Part shown: positions 52,843 to 59,007 of the stretch, in pieces
How the letters are laid out: the number at the start of each line of letters is the position of its first letter
Numbering within the stretch: the stretch's first letter is position 1
NCBI GenBank assembly: GCA_963763475.1
Contig: CAVXOR010000004.1
Location: 1-64,000 of the forward strand
Direction: 5' to 3'
DNA length: 64,000 nucleotides
Source of the DNA: AC-32 sp963763475
GTDB lineage: Bacteria; Actinomycetota; Thermoleophilia; Gaiellales; Gaiellaceae
Notes under the pieces: generated by a model
Told to the model about the DNA's origin: nothing
The model's input: the letters and a program-made list of their open reading frames with translations, nothing else
Databases searched by the model: none
Position numbers and translations under genes: made by a program

Positions 52843-52879
52843 GGAGTGCCGCCCCGGCCACGCGCCGGGGCGGCACTCC
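52843..52879 (+). terminator. GC-rich terminator-like hairpin
   Basis: Perfect 16-bp arms 52843-52858 and 52864-52879 (GGAGTGCCGCCCCGGC) with a CACGC loop, 15 nt after the propeller gene stop. No U-tract. Confidence 0.7.
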
Positions 52880-52914
52880 CGTCTCGACGTGCAGCCGCAT
52901 AGAATCTGCGCGCT

Positions 52915-53256
52915 ATGAAGACCCGCGAAGAGCGCACCGCGAGGAACGAGGCTCTGCTGCGCGAGGTGAACGAGCGCATCCACGAGGTGGGCGCGGGGTT
53001 GCAGGTTCTGCCCGAGGGAGAGCTCGACTTCCGCTGCGAGTGCGGGCGTCCCGAGTGCGACGTCTTCGTCCACATGCTCGCCTCGGACTACGAGCGCGTG
53101 CGGGCCGACAACGACCGGTTCGTCGTCGTTCCCGGCCACGAGGACGTGCACATCGAACGCGTGGTGGAGCGGAGCGACGGCTACGTGGTGGTCGACAAGC
53201 GGCCGGAAGCCGAGCCGTTCGTAGGCGCCGACGGCGAGCCTCGCAGCGGCTCTTAG
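52915..53256 (+). CDS. Small CxC-type conserved protein
   Basis: 113 residues: an N-terminal helix (TREERTARNEALLREVNERI), then FRCECGRPECDVFVHM, a three-cysteine cluster that may bind zinc, then a beta-rich end (VVPGHEDVHIERVVERSDGYVVVDK). Similar short proteins occur in many actinobacteria without a known role. TAGAAT (52900-52905) lies nine nt before the ATG, right after the upstream terminator. Confidence 0.7.
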   Translation: MKTREERTARNEALLREVNERIHEVGAGLQVLPEGELDFRCECGRPECDVFVHMLASDYERVRADNDRFVVVPGHEDVHIERVVERSDGYVVVDKRPEAEPFVGADGEPRSGS

Positions 53257-53264
53257 CGGGCGCC

Positions 53265-53432
53265 CTAGTTGCCGAATCGGCGGGAGAGCCACCCGGCGAG
53301 CGCACCAAGGAGCAGCCCGGCCTCGGGGGCAAAGGGAACGTCAGTGGTCACGCTGACGAGGAGCCCGAGCGCCAGCCCGATCACCGCACCGACCACCGGT
53401 AAGAACCACGTCCCCCTCAAGGCTGCTCGCAC
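53265..53432 (-). CDS. 55-residue two-helix membrane protein
   Basis: Begins VRAALRGTWFLPVVGAVIGL, continues with LALGLLVSVTTDVPFAPEAGLLLGALAGW and ends RRFGN. Two hydrophobic helices around a polar turn. GTG at 53432. A decayed copy lies at 55216-55320 on the opposite strand, with matching sequence before the start codon as well. It overlaps the preceding small gene by 16 nt. Function unknown. Confidence 0.65.
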   Translation of the reverse strand: MRAALRGTWFLPVVGAVIGLALGLLVSVTTDVPFAPEAGLLLGALAGWLSRRFGN

Positions 53433-53584
53433 ACTCTACGTTCCTTTCCACCTTCCCTCCGCCACCTGAGCGCGAGACGCAAGCCGTAGCGGCGGGTGTT
53501 CCAAACGAAGTCGAGCCACTTCTCGCGCCGGCACTCGGTGGCTCGCTCCTGCACGACTGCGTCTGCGCCTGTGGTGCGGTCCAC
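53417..53584 (-). CDS. Possible 55-residue basic protein
   Basis: Reads VDRTTGADAVVQERATECRR, then EKWLDFVWNTRRYGLRLALR and WRREGGKERRVCEQP. Tryptophan-rich and strongly basic, with overlap into the next membrane gene as in an operon. The composition looks coding, but no family is recognised and no ribosome-binding site is clear, so this is tentative. Confidence 0.4.
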   Translation of the reverse strand: MDRTTGADAVVQERATECRREKWLDFVWNTRRYGLRLALRWRREGGKERRVCEQP

Positions 53585-53655
53585 GCTTGCATGTGTCGGC
53601 CGGGTCCAATGGGAGCTTGAGACTGCTTCGGTGGGCTAGTGACATGGGCCCGCAC

Positions 53656-53675
53656 TTGACCTATCGTCTGGTCAA
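53656..53675 (+). promoter_or_regulatory. Possible operator: TTGACC/GGTCAA inverted repeat
   Basis: Six-base arms at 53656-53661 and 53670-53675 separated by eight bases, upstream of the gene at 53714. It could be a regulator site or chance. Confidence 0.25.
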
Positions 53676-53713
53676 GGAGGATGGACCCGCCGCCCGGGAC
53701 TCCAACGGCGGCC

Positions 53714-53944
53714 ATGAGGGTTCAAGTCACAGACGAGACATTTTTGGGCGAACTGATCGCCTTTCTCGAGCGTGCCGGCTACCGGTCGCAGCGGGTGGGC
53801 GCAAACGAGATCCTCGTCTCTCCGAATCCGACCTCGACGCGGCTCGAGGTCCTTGAGCTCGAGCTCGACCTGCAGTTGCGGGCCTGGGAAGCCGCTCACC
53901 CTGGGACTAACGCGAGACTAGGCCCGTACCGCGCGGCCGAGTGA
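53714..53944 (+). CDS. Small alpha/beta protein, unknown
   Basis: 76 residues: VQVTDETFLGELIAFLERAG, YRSQRVGANEILVSPN, LELELDLQLRAWEAAHPG. Looks like a compact beta-alpha-beta domain, similar to short uncharacterised actinobacterial proteins. ATG at 53714 is preferred over 53681 because the earlier residues are proline-rich and the Shine-Dalgarno would abut the start. Confidence 0.55.
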   Translation: MRVQVTDETFLGELIAFLERAGYRSQRVGANEILVSPNPTSTRLEVLELELDLQLRAWEAAHPGTNARLGPYRAAE

Positions 53945-54187
53945 CGAGCCGAATGTCCTCGCGCGCTGAGGGGTCTCAGTTGAGGACTTGCCCACGATAA
54001 GCAGACATTCCGTGCCACGCGGCTAACGAACGACGGCGCTTCTGCCTCGCCTGCACGGCGGCGAGCCGAACGCCCGGGCGCCGCAACACGACTCGCGTAC
54101 CGTCAGGGTCGAAGCTTCCCTGGAAGATTTCGGCGTCGAATACCGTCAGGTGATCAAGTTCCGCAAGCTCGAAGAGGAGGAAGTTCG
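53945..54187. other. Gene-free spacer with repeat copy 2
   Basis: No gene is supported. Contains the second copy of the composite repeat (54036-54074), two direct copies of TACCGTCAGG (around 54099 and 54141) and the GAGGAGGAAG ribosome-binding site for the gene at 54188. Confidence 0.4.
54036..54074 (+). repeat. Composite interspersed repeat, copy 2
   Basis: GCGCTTCTGCCTCGCCTGC plus AC directly joined to GGCGGCGAGCCGAACGCC; matches copy 1 at 36504-36550 except one base and an 8-nt gap. A CTCGCC/GGCGAG hairpin is possible only in this copy. Confidence 0.5.
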
Positions 54188-54412
54188 ATGGAGGATCAGG
54201 ACCGCGAGACTCGGATCGACGAGGACGTCGAGGCCCACGCGAACAAGGGCCGCAACATCGGCAAGGACGAGGCCGAGGGAGACGACGTCGAGGGCCACTC
54301 GCACTACGCCCCCCATAAGGGCGCCCCGCACAAGGGACGCGAGGACGACGGCGACGACGTCGAAGGCCACATGCACAAGGCCGCCCCGCACAAGGGCATG
54401 CACAAGGCCTAG
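54188..54412 (+). CDS. His/Lys-rich repeat protein
   Basis: 74 residues: acidic N-terminal half (EDQDRETRIDEDVEAHANKG), then two copies of a repeat DDVEGHSHYAPHKGAPHKG / DDVEGHMHKAAPHKGMHKA. No hydrophobic core or signal peptide, probably disordered. The strong GAGGAGGAAG site implies high translation. Histidine density suggests metal binding; an RiPP-type precursor is possible but no modifying enzyme is adjacent. A clean hairpin follows. Confidence 0.65.
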   Translation: MEDQDRETRIDEDVEAHANKGRNIGKDEAEGDDVEGHSHYAPHKGAPHKGREDDGDDVEGHMHKAAPHKGMHKA

Positions 54413-54444
54413 AGCCGCAGGGCTTCGAGCTCAGCCCAAGCTAC

Positions 54445-54468
54445 AGAGGGAGCCGAGAGGCTCCCTCT
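54445..54468 (+). terminator. Terminator hairpin after the His/Lys-rich gene
   Basis: Perfect 10-bp stem AGAGGGAGCC / GGCTCCCTCT with a GAGA tetraloop, about 30 nt past the stop. Confidence 0.7.
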
Positions 54469-54611
54469 TAGCGTTCCCTGCTAGGAGCTCACGCTCGAAC
54501 GAGGGCCTCGCCATAAAAACGTCGCTGCGCGACTCAGCCCTCCTCCGAACCCAACGCACTCCGAGGCTGCGGCGATAGACGCTTTTCGGCCACGTCCTCA
54601 TGTGAATAAGA

Positions 54612-54702
54612 AAAGCGGCAGGGAGACCCCGGATTCGCGCGTCCCCAGTCCCCCGAAGAGAGCGCGTTAGCCAGATGCCGTTAGTCAGATCCCTGCCGCT
54701 TT
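54612..54702. repeat. Long-arm inverted repeat D
   Basis: Perfect 13-bp arms AAAGCGGCAGGGA (54612-54624) and complement (54690-54702). The loop includes two tandem 14-mers, GTTAGCCAGATGCC and GTTAGTCAGATCCC (54666-54693), differing at two bases. Confidence 0.6.
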
Positions 54703-55138
54703 GAAACAGGTGTCCACTTCGAGCATGCGTGAAACGAGGTGGGCTGATAGTGCGAGCCGGGGTTGAGGCTTACCGTCAGCACGCCGGTGACCTCTCTGCT
54801 GAGATCAGGGGAGAGCGCGGCGGCCCCACCACGGGGAAAGAGAGGGCGGCCCCGGGGCCGAGGTTTCCGTCAAACCTCCGAGTGACCGTTCGGGTTGAGG
54901 CCACGGGGAGAGCGCGTCGGCCTCAAGCGGCCCCGGCTCACGCTCGGACCGTGTCACCAGCTGCGGGGTTGCGCATCGGGGGAAGCACCTACGAGCTGCG
55001 AGTCGTAGCGGCACCCTCTCGCCTGGATCGTCGACGAGCAGGGTAAAGGAGCGCGATGTGTCGCCCGCGCGGGCATTCACGCGCTGGCCGCAGCCGCGAG
55101 AAGTGGGACGATTTGAAGCGAATGTCTCAGCCGTGACG

Positions 55139-55210
55139 CTGCCGGCGTCGGCGGCGCACTTCCTCCAGTAAGGAGCAGTGCGCCTCGGAAACGCCTCTAG
55201 CGCCGGCAGT
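55139..55210. repeat. Nested inverted repeat E
   Basis: Outer arms CTGCCGGCG (55139-55147) and CGCCGGCAG (55202-55210); inner arms GCGCACT (55154-55160) and AGTGCGC (55177-55183); innermost CTCC/GGAG. It ends six bases before the decayed membrane gene. Confidence 0.6.
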
Positions 55211-55215
55211 AGAGT

Positions 55216-55320
55216 TGCGAGCAGCCTTTGAGTGGGACGTCGTTCTTACGCGGTCGTTCCCCTTGCCCCCGAGGTCGGGCTACAACTTGGTGCGCTCGCC
55301 GGGTGGCTCTCGCGGGAGAT
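55216..55320 (+). pseudogene. Decayed copy of the 53265-53432 membrane gene
   Basis: TTGCGAGCAGCCTTTGAG and GGGACGTCGTTCTTAC match the start of the intact gene. CGTTCCCCTTGCCCCCGAGG and TTGGTGCGCTCGCCGGGTGG match its end. About 65 bp of the middle are missing, one inserted T and several substitutions break the frame, and the start is TTG. The match extends upstream to GTAGAGT. Inverted relative to the intact copy, 1.8 kb away. Confidence 0.7.
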
Positions 55321-55524
55321 GGGCGTCATTCGCCGATCGGGCCGTTGTACGCCGTGACCACCTTCCAGGGGTTATGACGTTCGAGCAGAGCGGCCACCCT
55401 CTTAGCCGCGCCATGTCGCGTTCGGCTAGCGTGCGCGTCTCTAACTGACGGCCACAGGCGTTGCTGCCCAAAGCAAGTGGTCGCCGTGGTGGCACAACGC
55501 AGCTTTCGGACAGAGGGGGTGGCG

Positions 55525-56439
55525 GTGGCCAAGAACGCGATGTCTCGAGCGCAGTCCCCAGCCGACGCCGGTCAAGACGCCAAAGACCTGTACCTGCGCC
55601 TGCTGGCCATGGCACTCTCGGGCGGGCTGCAGGAAAGGGTGCTGTCACCGGTTGCACCGAGCGGCCGCAAACGACGCATCTTCGAGCCGATTCGGCGGTT
55701 GCTCGAGTCCCGCGGCCTACTAGTCGCACGCTCGACGTCGATCGACGAGCACACCTTTGCCGATAGTCCCCCGCCGCGGCTCCCGGGCGCTGAGACCCTG
55801 ATAGGGCCGCGCGGGCTTGACAACATCCGCGGTTGCGTCGAGCAGATCCTCGAGGACGACGTTCCGGGTGACTTGATCGAAACCGGCGTTTGGCGTGGCG
55901 GCGCGGCGGCGTTCATGCGGGCGGTGCTGAAGGCGCACGATGAGACGCGGCGCACGGTCTGGGCGGCGGATTCCTTTCGCGGGTTGCCTTCGCCGGCCGA
56001 GAGCGGCTACGAGGCGGATGTCGGCGAGGAGTTCTGGGCCGAGCTCGACTGGCTTAACGTCTCTCTCGAGGACGTAAAGCGCACGTTCGAAAAGTACGGC
56101 TTGCTGGACGAACAAGTTCAGTTCCTCGTTGGCTGGTTCGCCGAGACGCTTCCGAGCGCGCCCATCGAGAAGCTCGCCCTGATCCGGCTCGACGGCGACA
56201 TGTACGGATCAACGATGGACGCTCTCAATGCCCTCTACCCGCGCTTGTCTCCGGGCGGGTATGTGATCGTCGACGACTACTGGCTGACAAGATGCCGCGC
56301 GGCGGTAGACGACTACCGGCGGGAGCACGGGATCACCGACACGATCAGGCATGTCGATCGCGCTATCGCCTACTGGCGTCGGGCAAGCTTCCTCTTCGTT
56401 CTACCTGTGCTCGATGTCGGCTTGCCTCTCCCCGTCTGA
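55525..56439 (+). CDS. TylF/MycF-family O-methyltransferase
   Basis: 304 residues of the macrocin O-methyltransferase family: LIGPRGLDNIRGCVEQIL, DLIETGVWRGGAAAFMRAVL (SAM-binding), VWAADSFRGLP, LALIRLDGDMYGSTMDALNALYPRLSPGGYVIVDDY with the metal-binding D and DD. Such enzymes methylate sugars of antibiotics or glycolipids. No other biosynthetic gene is nearby, so it is probably an isolated sugar methylase in the accessory region. GTG at 55525 has AGAGGGGG five nt before; GTG at 55477 is an alternative. Confidence 0.88.
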   Translation: MAKNAMSRAQSPADAGQDAKDLYLRLLAMALSGGLQERVLSPVAPSGRKRRIFEPIRRLLESRGLLVARSTSIDEHTFADSPPPRLPGAETLIGPRGLDNIRGCVEQILEDDVPGDLIETGVWRGGAAAFMRAVLKAHDETRRTVWAADSFRGLPSPAESGYEADVGEEFWAELDWLNVSLEDVKRTFEKYGLLDEQVQFLVGWFAETLPSAPIEKLALIRLDGDMYGSTMDALNALYPRLSPGGYVIVDDYWLTRCRAAVDDYRREHGITDTIRHVDRAIAYWRRASFLFVLPVLDVGLPLPV

Positions 56440-56652
56440 GTTCACCGAGCGATCTCGCAGGCTACGGGCCGCGGACCCTTGAAGATCGGCGTGCGGCAAG
56501 GCGATTGTCTGATTCTTGACATCTAGCCGCATGGTGAGAGACTCCTCGTAAGGCGCCCCGACCAGACGCGAGCCGCGGAGGTTCTGCGGGTTAATCGTGA
56601 CTTCGTCTACGGGGCAGTACGCATCGCAGATTCGTTCCGGGAGGGAAATCAT
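56401..56652 (-). CDS. Possible 83-residue protein overlapping two genes
   Basis: Frame reads ISLPERICDAYCPVDEVTIN, then PQNLRGSRLVGAPYEESLTM and RLDVKNQTIALPHADLQGSA. Balanced composition unlike the arginine-rich shadows elsewhere. The ATG (56652) overlaps the divergent exported gene ATG (56651) in a shared CATG, and its end overlaps the methyltransferase by 39 nt. Real gene or chance; no family recognised. Confidence 0.3.
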   Translation of the reverse strand: MISLPERICDAYCPVDEVTINPQNLRGSRLVGAPYEESLTMRLDVKNQTIALPHADLQGSAARSLRDRSVNSDGERQADIEHR

Positions 56653-57208
56653 GAAGAGGTCCTTGCTAGTCAGCGCACTCGTGTGCGCCATTTTCGTCCT
56701 CGCGGCGCCTTTGGCAACGGCGGCCGGTCACAAATCATTCGTCGTCGGCGCTGGTTTCTCGACGGTCAGCGGTCCCTTCGTCATCAGCGCCCGGGCTACT
56801 GAGCCGATCGACTCGTCGAACTTCGAAAATGTCCCGGCGGTGGGCTTCTTGCGTGCGCCGCAGGCGGCCAACGGTCGATCCGGCCCCAGGAGCAATCTCA
56901 GCGGCACAGTCACCTGCATGGGGTTTATCAATGGCCAGGTCGCGGTCAGCGGCAGGCTCGACACGCCGTTCGCCCAGCACGGCGTTACCTTTCCCAACTT
57001 CACGATGCTGATCTGGGGAGGTCGTGGGGTGGGCGCGCGCGGCGACACACCGATCTGGATCACGCCGAGCATCGTCCCAGGCCCAGGGGCTGGCCTTTGC
57101 GGGACCCAACTTTTCTTCCTCGCTGGTCTGCCGGAGGAAGTGTTCCCCAACCCCGAGTACCACCTCACCAAGGGGAACATCATCATCGGAGACGTGATGC
57201 CCGGCTAG
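56651..57208 (+). CDS. Exported protein, unknown
   Basis: 185 residues: clear signal peptide (MKRSLLVSALVCAIFVLAAP, cleavage after ATA), then a beta-rich domain (FVVGAGFSTVSGPFVISARA, SNLSGTVTCMGFINGQVAVS, FPNFTMLIWGGRG) with two cysteines. Resembles short exported actinobacterial proteins without assigned function. ATG has GGGAGGGA five nt upstream. Confidence 0.65.
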   Translation: MKRSLLVSALVCAIFVLAAPLATAAGHKSFVVGAGFSTVSGPFVISARATEPIDSSNFENVPAVGFLRAPQAANGRSGPRSNLSGTVTCMGFINGQVAVSGRLDTPFAQHGVTFPNFTMLIWGGRGVGARGDTPIWITPSIVPGPGAGLCGTQLFFLAGLPEEVFPNPEYHLTKGNIIIGDVMPG

Positions 57209-57336
57209 CCGAGAAGGACCCGGCTGTCGTCGAGGACGTGGCCCCAAGCCAACTAGCTAGGCGTCGGAAAAGCGTAGGTTCGTCTAGAGAGCCGGGTCGC
57301 GTTGCAGCGCCCAGGCGCGCGAGGACGTTCGGCTCG

Positions 57337-57639
57337 TCAGTCGACCCCTTCAAGGATCCTGAACCGGTCGGCAAACTCGCCGCGCAGGCTCTCCGAACGA
57401 CCATCGTCCCACTTGACCAGGATCTGCAGTTCGTCGACGTAGTAGACGGTTGCGCAGGGGTAGAGACCCAGGCGCGGCAAGCGCAGTTGGATCCGGTCGC
57501 CCCTGCGTGGAACCCGCTGTTTGCTCTTGGCCGGAGCGGTTGTCTGGGAGACGTCCTGGTTGGACGATGGCTCGAGCATCCCTGGGTAGTAGACGCGCTG
57601 TTGACTTTCAGTTTGCGGCGCGCCGGGTGGCCTAAACAA
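57337..57639 (-). CDS. Small SH3-like domain protein
   Basis: 100 residues. The N-terminal third is polar and disordered; the rest, RRGDRIQLRLPRLGLYPCAT then VYYVDELQILVKWDDGRSES, looks like a DUF1918/KOW-type beta-barrel. Start uncertain: TTG at 57639 (AAGGA just upstream) or ATG at 57579. Function unknown. Confidence 0.55.
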   Translation of the reverse strand: MFRPPGAPQTESQQRVYYPGMLEPSSNQDVSQTTAPAKSKQRVPRRGDRIQLRLPRLGLYPCATVYYVDELQILVKWDDGRSESLRGEFADRFRILEGVD

Positions 57640-57709
57640 AATCCTTACGGAGAAGGTCAGCTACTGACCAAGCGACCCGCACAGCCAGGGTTCGACAGAA
57701 GCAGAAGAC

Positions 57710-57850
57710 TCAGACTGAGGGGATACTGTCGAAAAGTTCCGACGCTTCTCTGCTCATGCGGCCGAGAAGCGCAGCTACTGCGAGAGACAGGAGCACGGCG
57801 ATCAGGAGGAAGGCGCCAAGACCTACGCCGACCCAGGCCCAGGTACTCAT
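57710..57850 (-). CDS. 46-residue single-helix membrane protein
   Basis: Reads STWAWVGVGLGAFLLIAVLL then SLAVAALLGRMSREASELFD and SIPSV: one transmembrane helix and a short amphipathic tail. Too short for most gene finders but strongly protein-like. ATG at 57850; no clear ribosome-binding site. Function unknown. Confidence 0.6.
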   Translation of the reverse strand: MSTWAWVGVGLGAFLLIAVLLSLAVAALLGRMSREASELFDSIPSV

Positions 57851-57984
57851 GCTTGCGTGCAGTTCGGGGCGGCCACTGCGGCGTGGATCCTTTCAAAGCG
57901 CTTGCCCCGATGGGTAGACCCACGCGGGTCATATGGCTCACGCTCGATCCACTACGTCGCGCTCGCGCGGCGCCAACACCTTTC

Positions 57985-58281
57985 CTAAGAAGACCCGATA
58001 AGCGCCCGTAGGACGCGCGCGGCCTCGACTCGATGCTCGCCGGCGAGGGGCGGAGAGCGCCGAGACGACAAGAGCCACGTCTTCGAGCCTCGCCTCTGCT
58101 CCTCGCCAATGCCGTGAGTGACGCCGGCCAAGTCGTTGATGACGGGTGGCGCGCTTCCAACGGGTGGGCGGGCAGACTCAGGCGGGGAGCCGTGGCATTC
58201 AGCGCGGCGTAGACGGCGAAATCCCTGCAAATGGGGAGGTGATGCGCCTGGCAGGAATCGAACCGCCCTGCTAATCGGCAT
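57985..58281 (-). pseudogene. Possible gene fragment cut by integration
   Basis: The C-terminal 50 residues (LAGVTHGIGEEQRRGSKTWL then LSSRRSPPLAGEHRVEAARV) look like a real helical protein end. The N-terminal part runs through the duplicated tRNA fragment, so the true 5' end is probably missing. TTG at 58131 would give a 48-residue remnant. Confidence 0.3.
58242..58264 (+). repeat. Candidate attachment site, distal copy
   Basis: 23 bp identical to the 3' end of tRNA-Arg (58934-58956) in the same orientation. The repeat covers the T-arm half and the 3' acceptor strand plus one flanking base, the classic segment used by tyrosine integrases. Spacing between copies is about 690 bp. Confidence 0.7.
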
Positions 58282-58348
58282 CTTTCCCGCTCCGAGGTCT
58301 GCACCGGGGTATGCACCGTCCGAGCCCGAGCGGGCTCACCTGGCCCTT

Positions 58349-58624
58349 TCAGTGAAGGTCGAGGATGCCCTTGGCGCCCGAGAATTCGGTTAAGCCGGAG
58401 CCTGCAACGGCACGCTCGATCTGGATCTCACACTCGCGGCCATCCGCCAAGCGTAACCAGGCGCCACCCTCGAGAAGATCCACGGTAGGCGCTGGATCCT
58501 CGAGGTTCCCCGACCATGCAGGATCGGGGCCCGGGGCGGGGCCGCCGACCGTCTCGATAATGCAGTCGCCCTCGACTACGGCCGCGCCCTGGCTGATCGT
58601 CGCGCTGCCGTGGTAGTGATTCAC
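58349..58624 (-). CDS. 91-residue protein inside the tRNA-flanked segment
   Basis: Reads NHYHGSATISQGAAVVEGDC, then a Pro/Gly loop, then LEGGAWLRLADGRECEIQIE. Beta-rich, probably a small Ig- or OB-like domain; no known family. GTG at 58624. Lies between the two 23-bp repeats, with the 42-residue gene upstream. Confidence 0.55.
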   Translation of the reverse strand: MNHYHGSATISQGAAVVEGDCIIETVGGPAPGPDPAWSGNLEDPAPTVDLLEGGAWLRLADGRECEIQIERAVAGSGLTEFSGAKGILDLH

Positions 58625-58641
58625 GACCCCCGCACCATAGG

Positions 58642-58770
58642 TCAGACCGGTAGGAGAAGCGCGGAGTAGTCGAGCTCCAGGCGCCCGTCGCGCAGCTCGA
58701 GCAGGGCGGCGATCAGCTCCAGCAAGCGGACGAGCCCCGGGCGCGGCACATCCGTGGCGGACTGGTCCAT
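58642..58770 (-). CDS. 42-residue helical protein
   Basis: Reads DQSATDVPRPGLVRLLELIA then ALLELRDGRLELDYSALLLP. Amphipathic helices with a Pro-Gly start; may be an excision or adaptor microprotein of the small integrated segment, but this is a guess. ATG at 58770. Confidence 0.45.
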   Translation of the reverse strand: MDQSATDVPRPGLVRLLELIAALLELRDGRLELDYSALLLPV

Positions 58771-58933
58771 TTGCAGGAAAGTCTAGGCGTCTGCTCGGCC
58801 TGCTCTAGACGGTTTGCAGGGCGTGCAACGCTCAAGGTCTGCACCAGGGTCTGCACCGCATGCGCACGAGCGGGCCTCGCCGACTCAGCTGACCGCTTGA
58901 ACAAGCGGAAGTCGCGTGTCGATGAGGGCCGAT

Positions 58934-58956
58934 ATGCGCCTGGCAGGAATCGAACC
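58934..58956 (+). repeat. Candidate attachment site, tRNA copy
   Basis: The tRNA-proximal copy of the 23-bp direct repeat; it forms the 3' 22 nt of tRNA-Arg(CCG) plus one base. Confidence 0.7.
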
Positions 58957-59007
58957 TGCGACCTCGCGCTCCGGAGGCGCGCGCTCTATCCCCTGAGCTA
59001 CAGGCGC
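58935..59007 (-). tRNA. tRNA-Arg (CCG)
   Basis: 73 nt. Acceptor GCGCCTG pairs with CAGGCGC, discriminator A. D-arm GTAGCTCAGGGGATAGAGC, anticodon loop CTCCGGA (CCG) closed by CGCGC/GCGCG, T-arm GCAGGTTCGATTCCTGC. CCA not encoded. Its 5' ten bases overlap the 3' end of the MFS gene, and its 3' end is the candidate integration site. Confidence 0.95.

Larger units (their letters stand above)
54413..55215. other. Structured non-coding stretch of about 0.8 kb
   Basis: No gene is supported here. It holds a terminator (54445-54468), inverted repeats at 54612-54702 and 55139-55210, a 17/18 direct repeat (54808-54825 and 54905-54922), two GGGTTGAGGC copies (54760, 54892), a GAGGTTT/AAACCTC hairpin (54860-54878) and the palindrome CGGCCCCGGGGCCG. 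I looked for tmRNA, RNase P and SRP RNA hallmarks and did not see them. Either an unrecognised RNA or debris of mobile DNA. Confidence 0.5.
57851..58348. other. Accessory spacer left of and across attachment repeat
   Basis: About 500 bp. It contains a doubtful gene fragment (57985-58281, minus) and the left 23-bp repeat of tRNA-Arg (58242-58264). Otherwise nothing recognised. Confidence 0.35.

Noticed and set aside
54612..55210. tmRNA, RNase P RNA or SRP RNA
   Set aside because: No tRNA-like ends with GGTTCGA pairing to a 5' partner, no GAGGAAAGTCC core, no GGAAGG-GAGCA tetraloop region seen.
57657..58316. A 219-residue minus-strand frame
   Set aside because: Passes through the tRNA-derived repeat and overlaps the more convincing 46-residue membrane gene; composition is shadow-like.
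58713..58904. Integrase C-terminal remnant on the minus strand
   Set aside because: The short frame (VQTLVQTLSVARPANRLEQA) has no catalytic R-H-R-Y residues and cannot be tied to the family from sequence alone.
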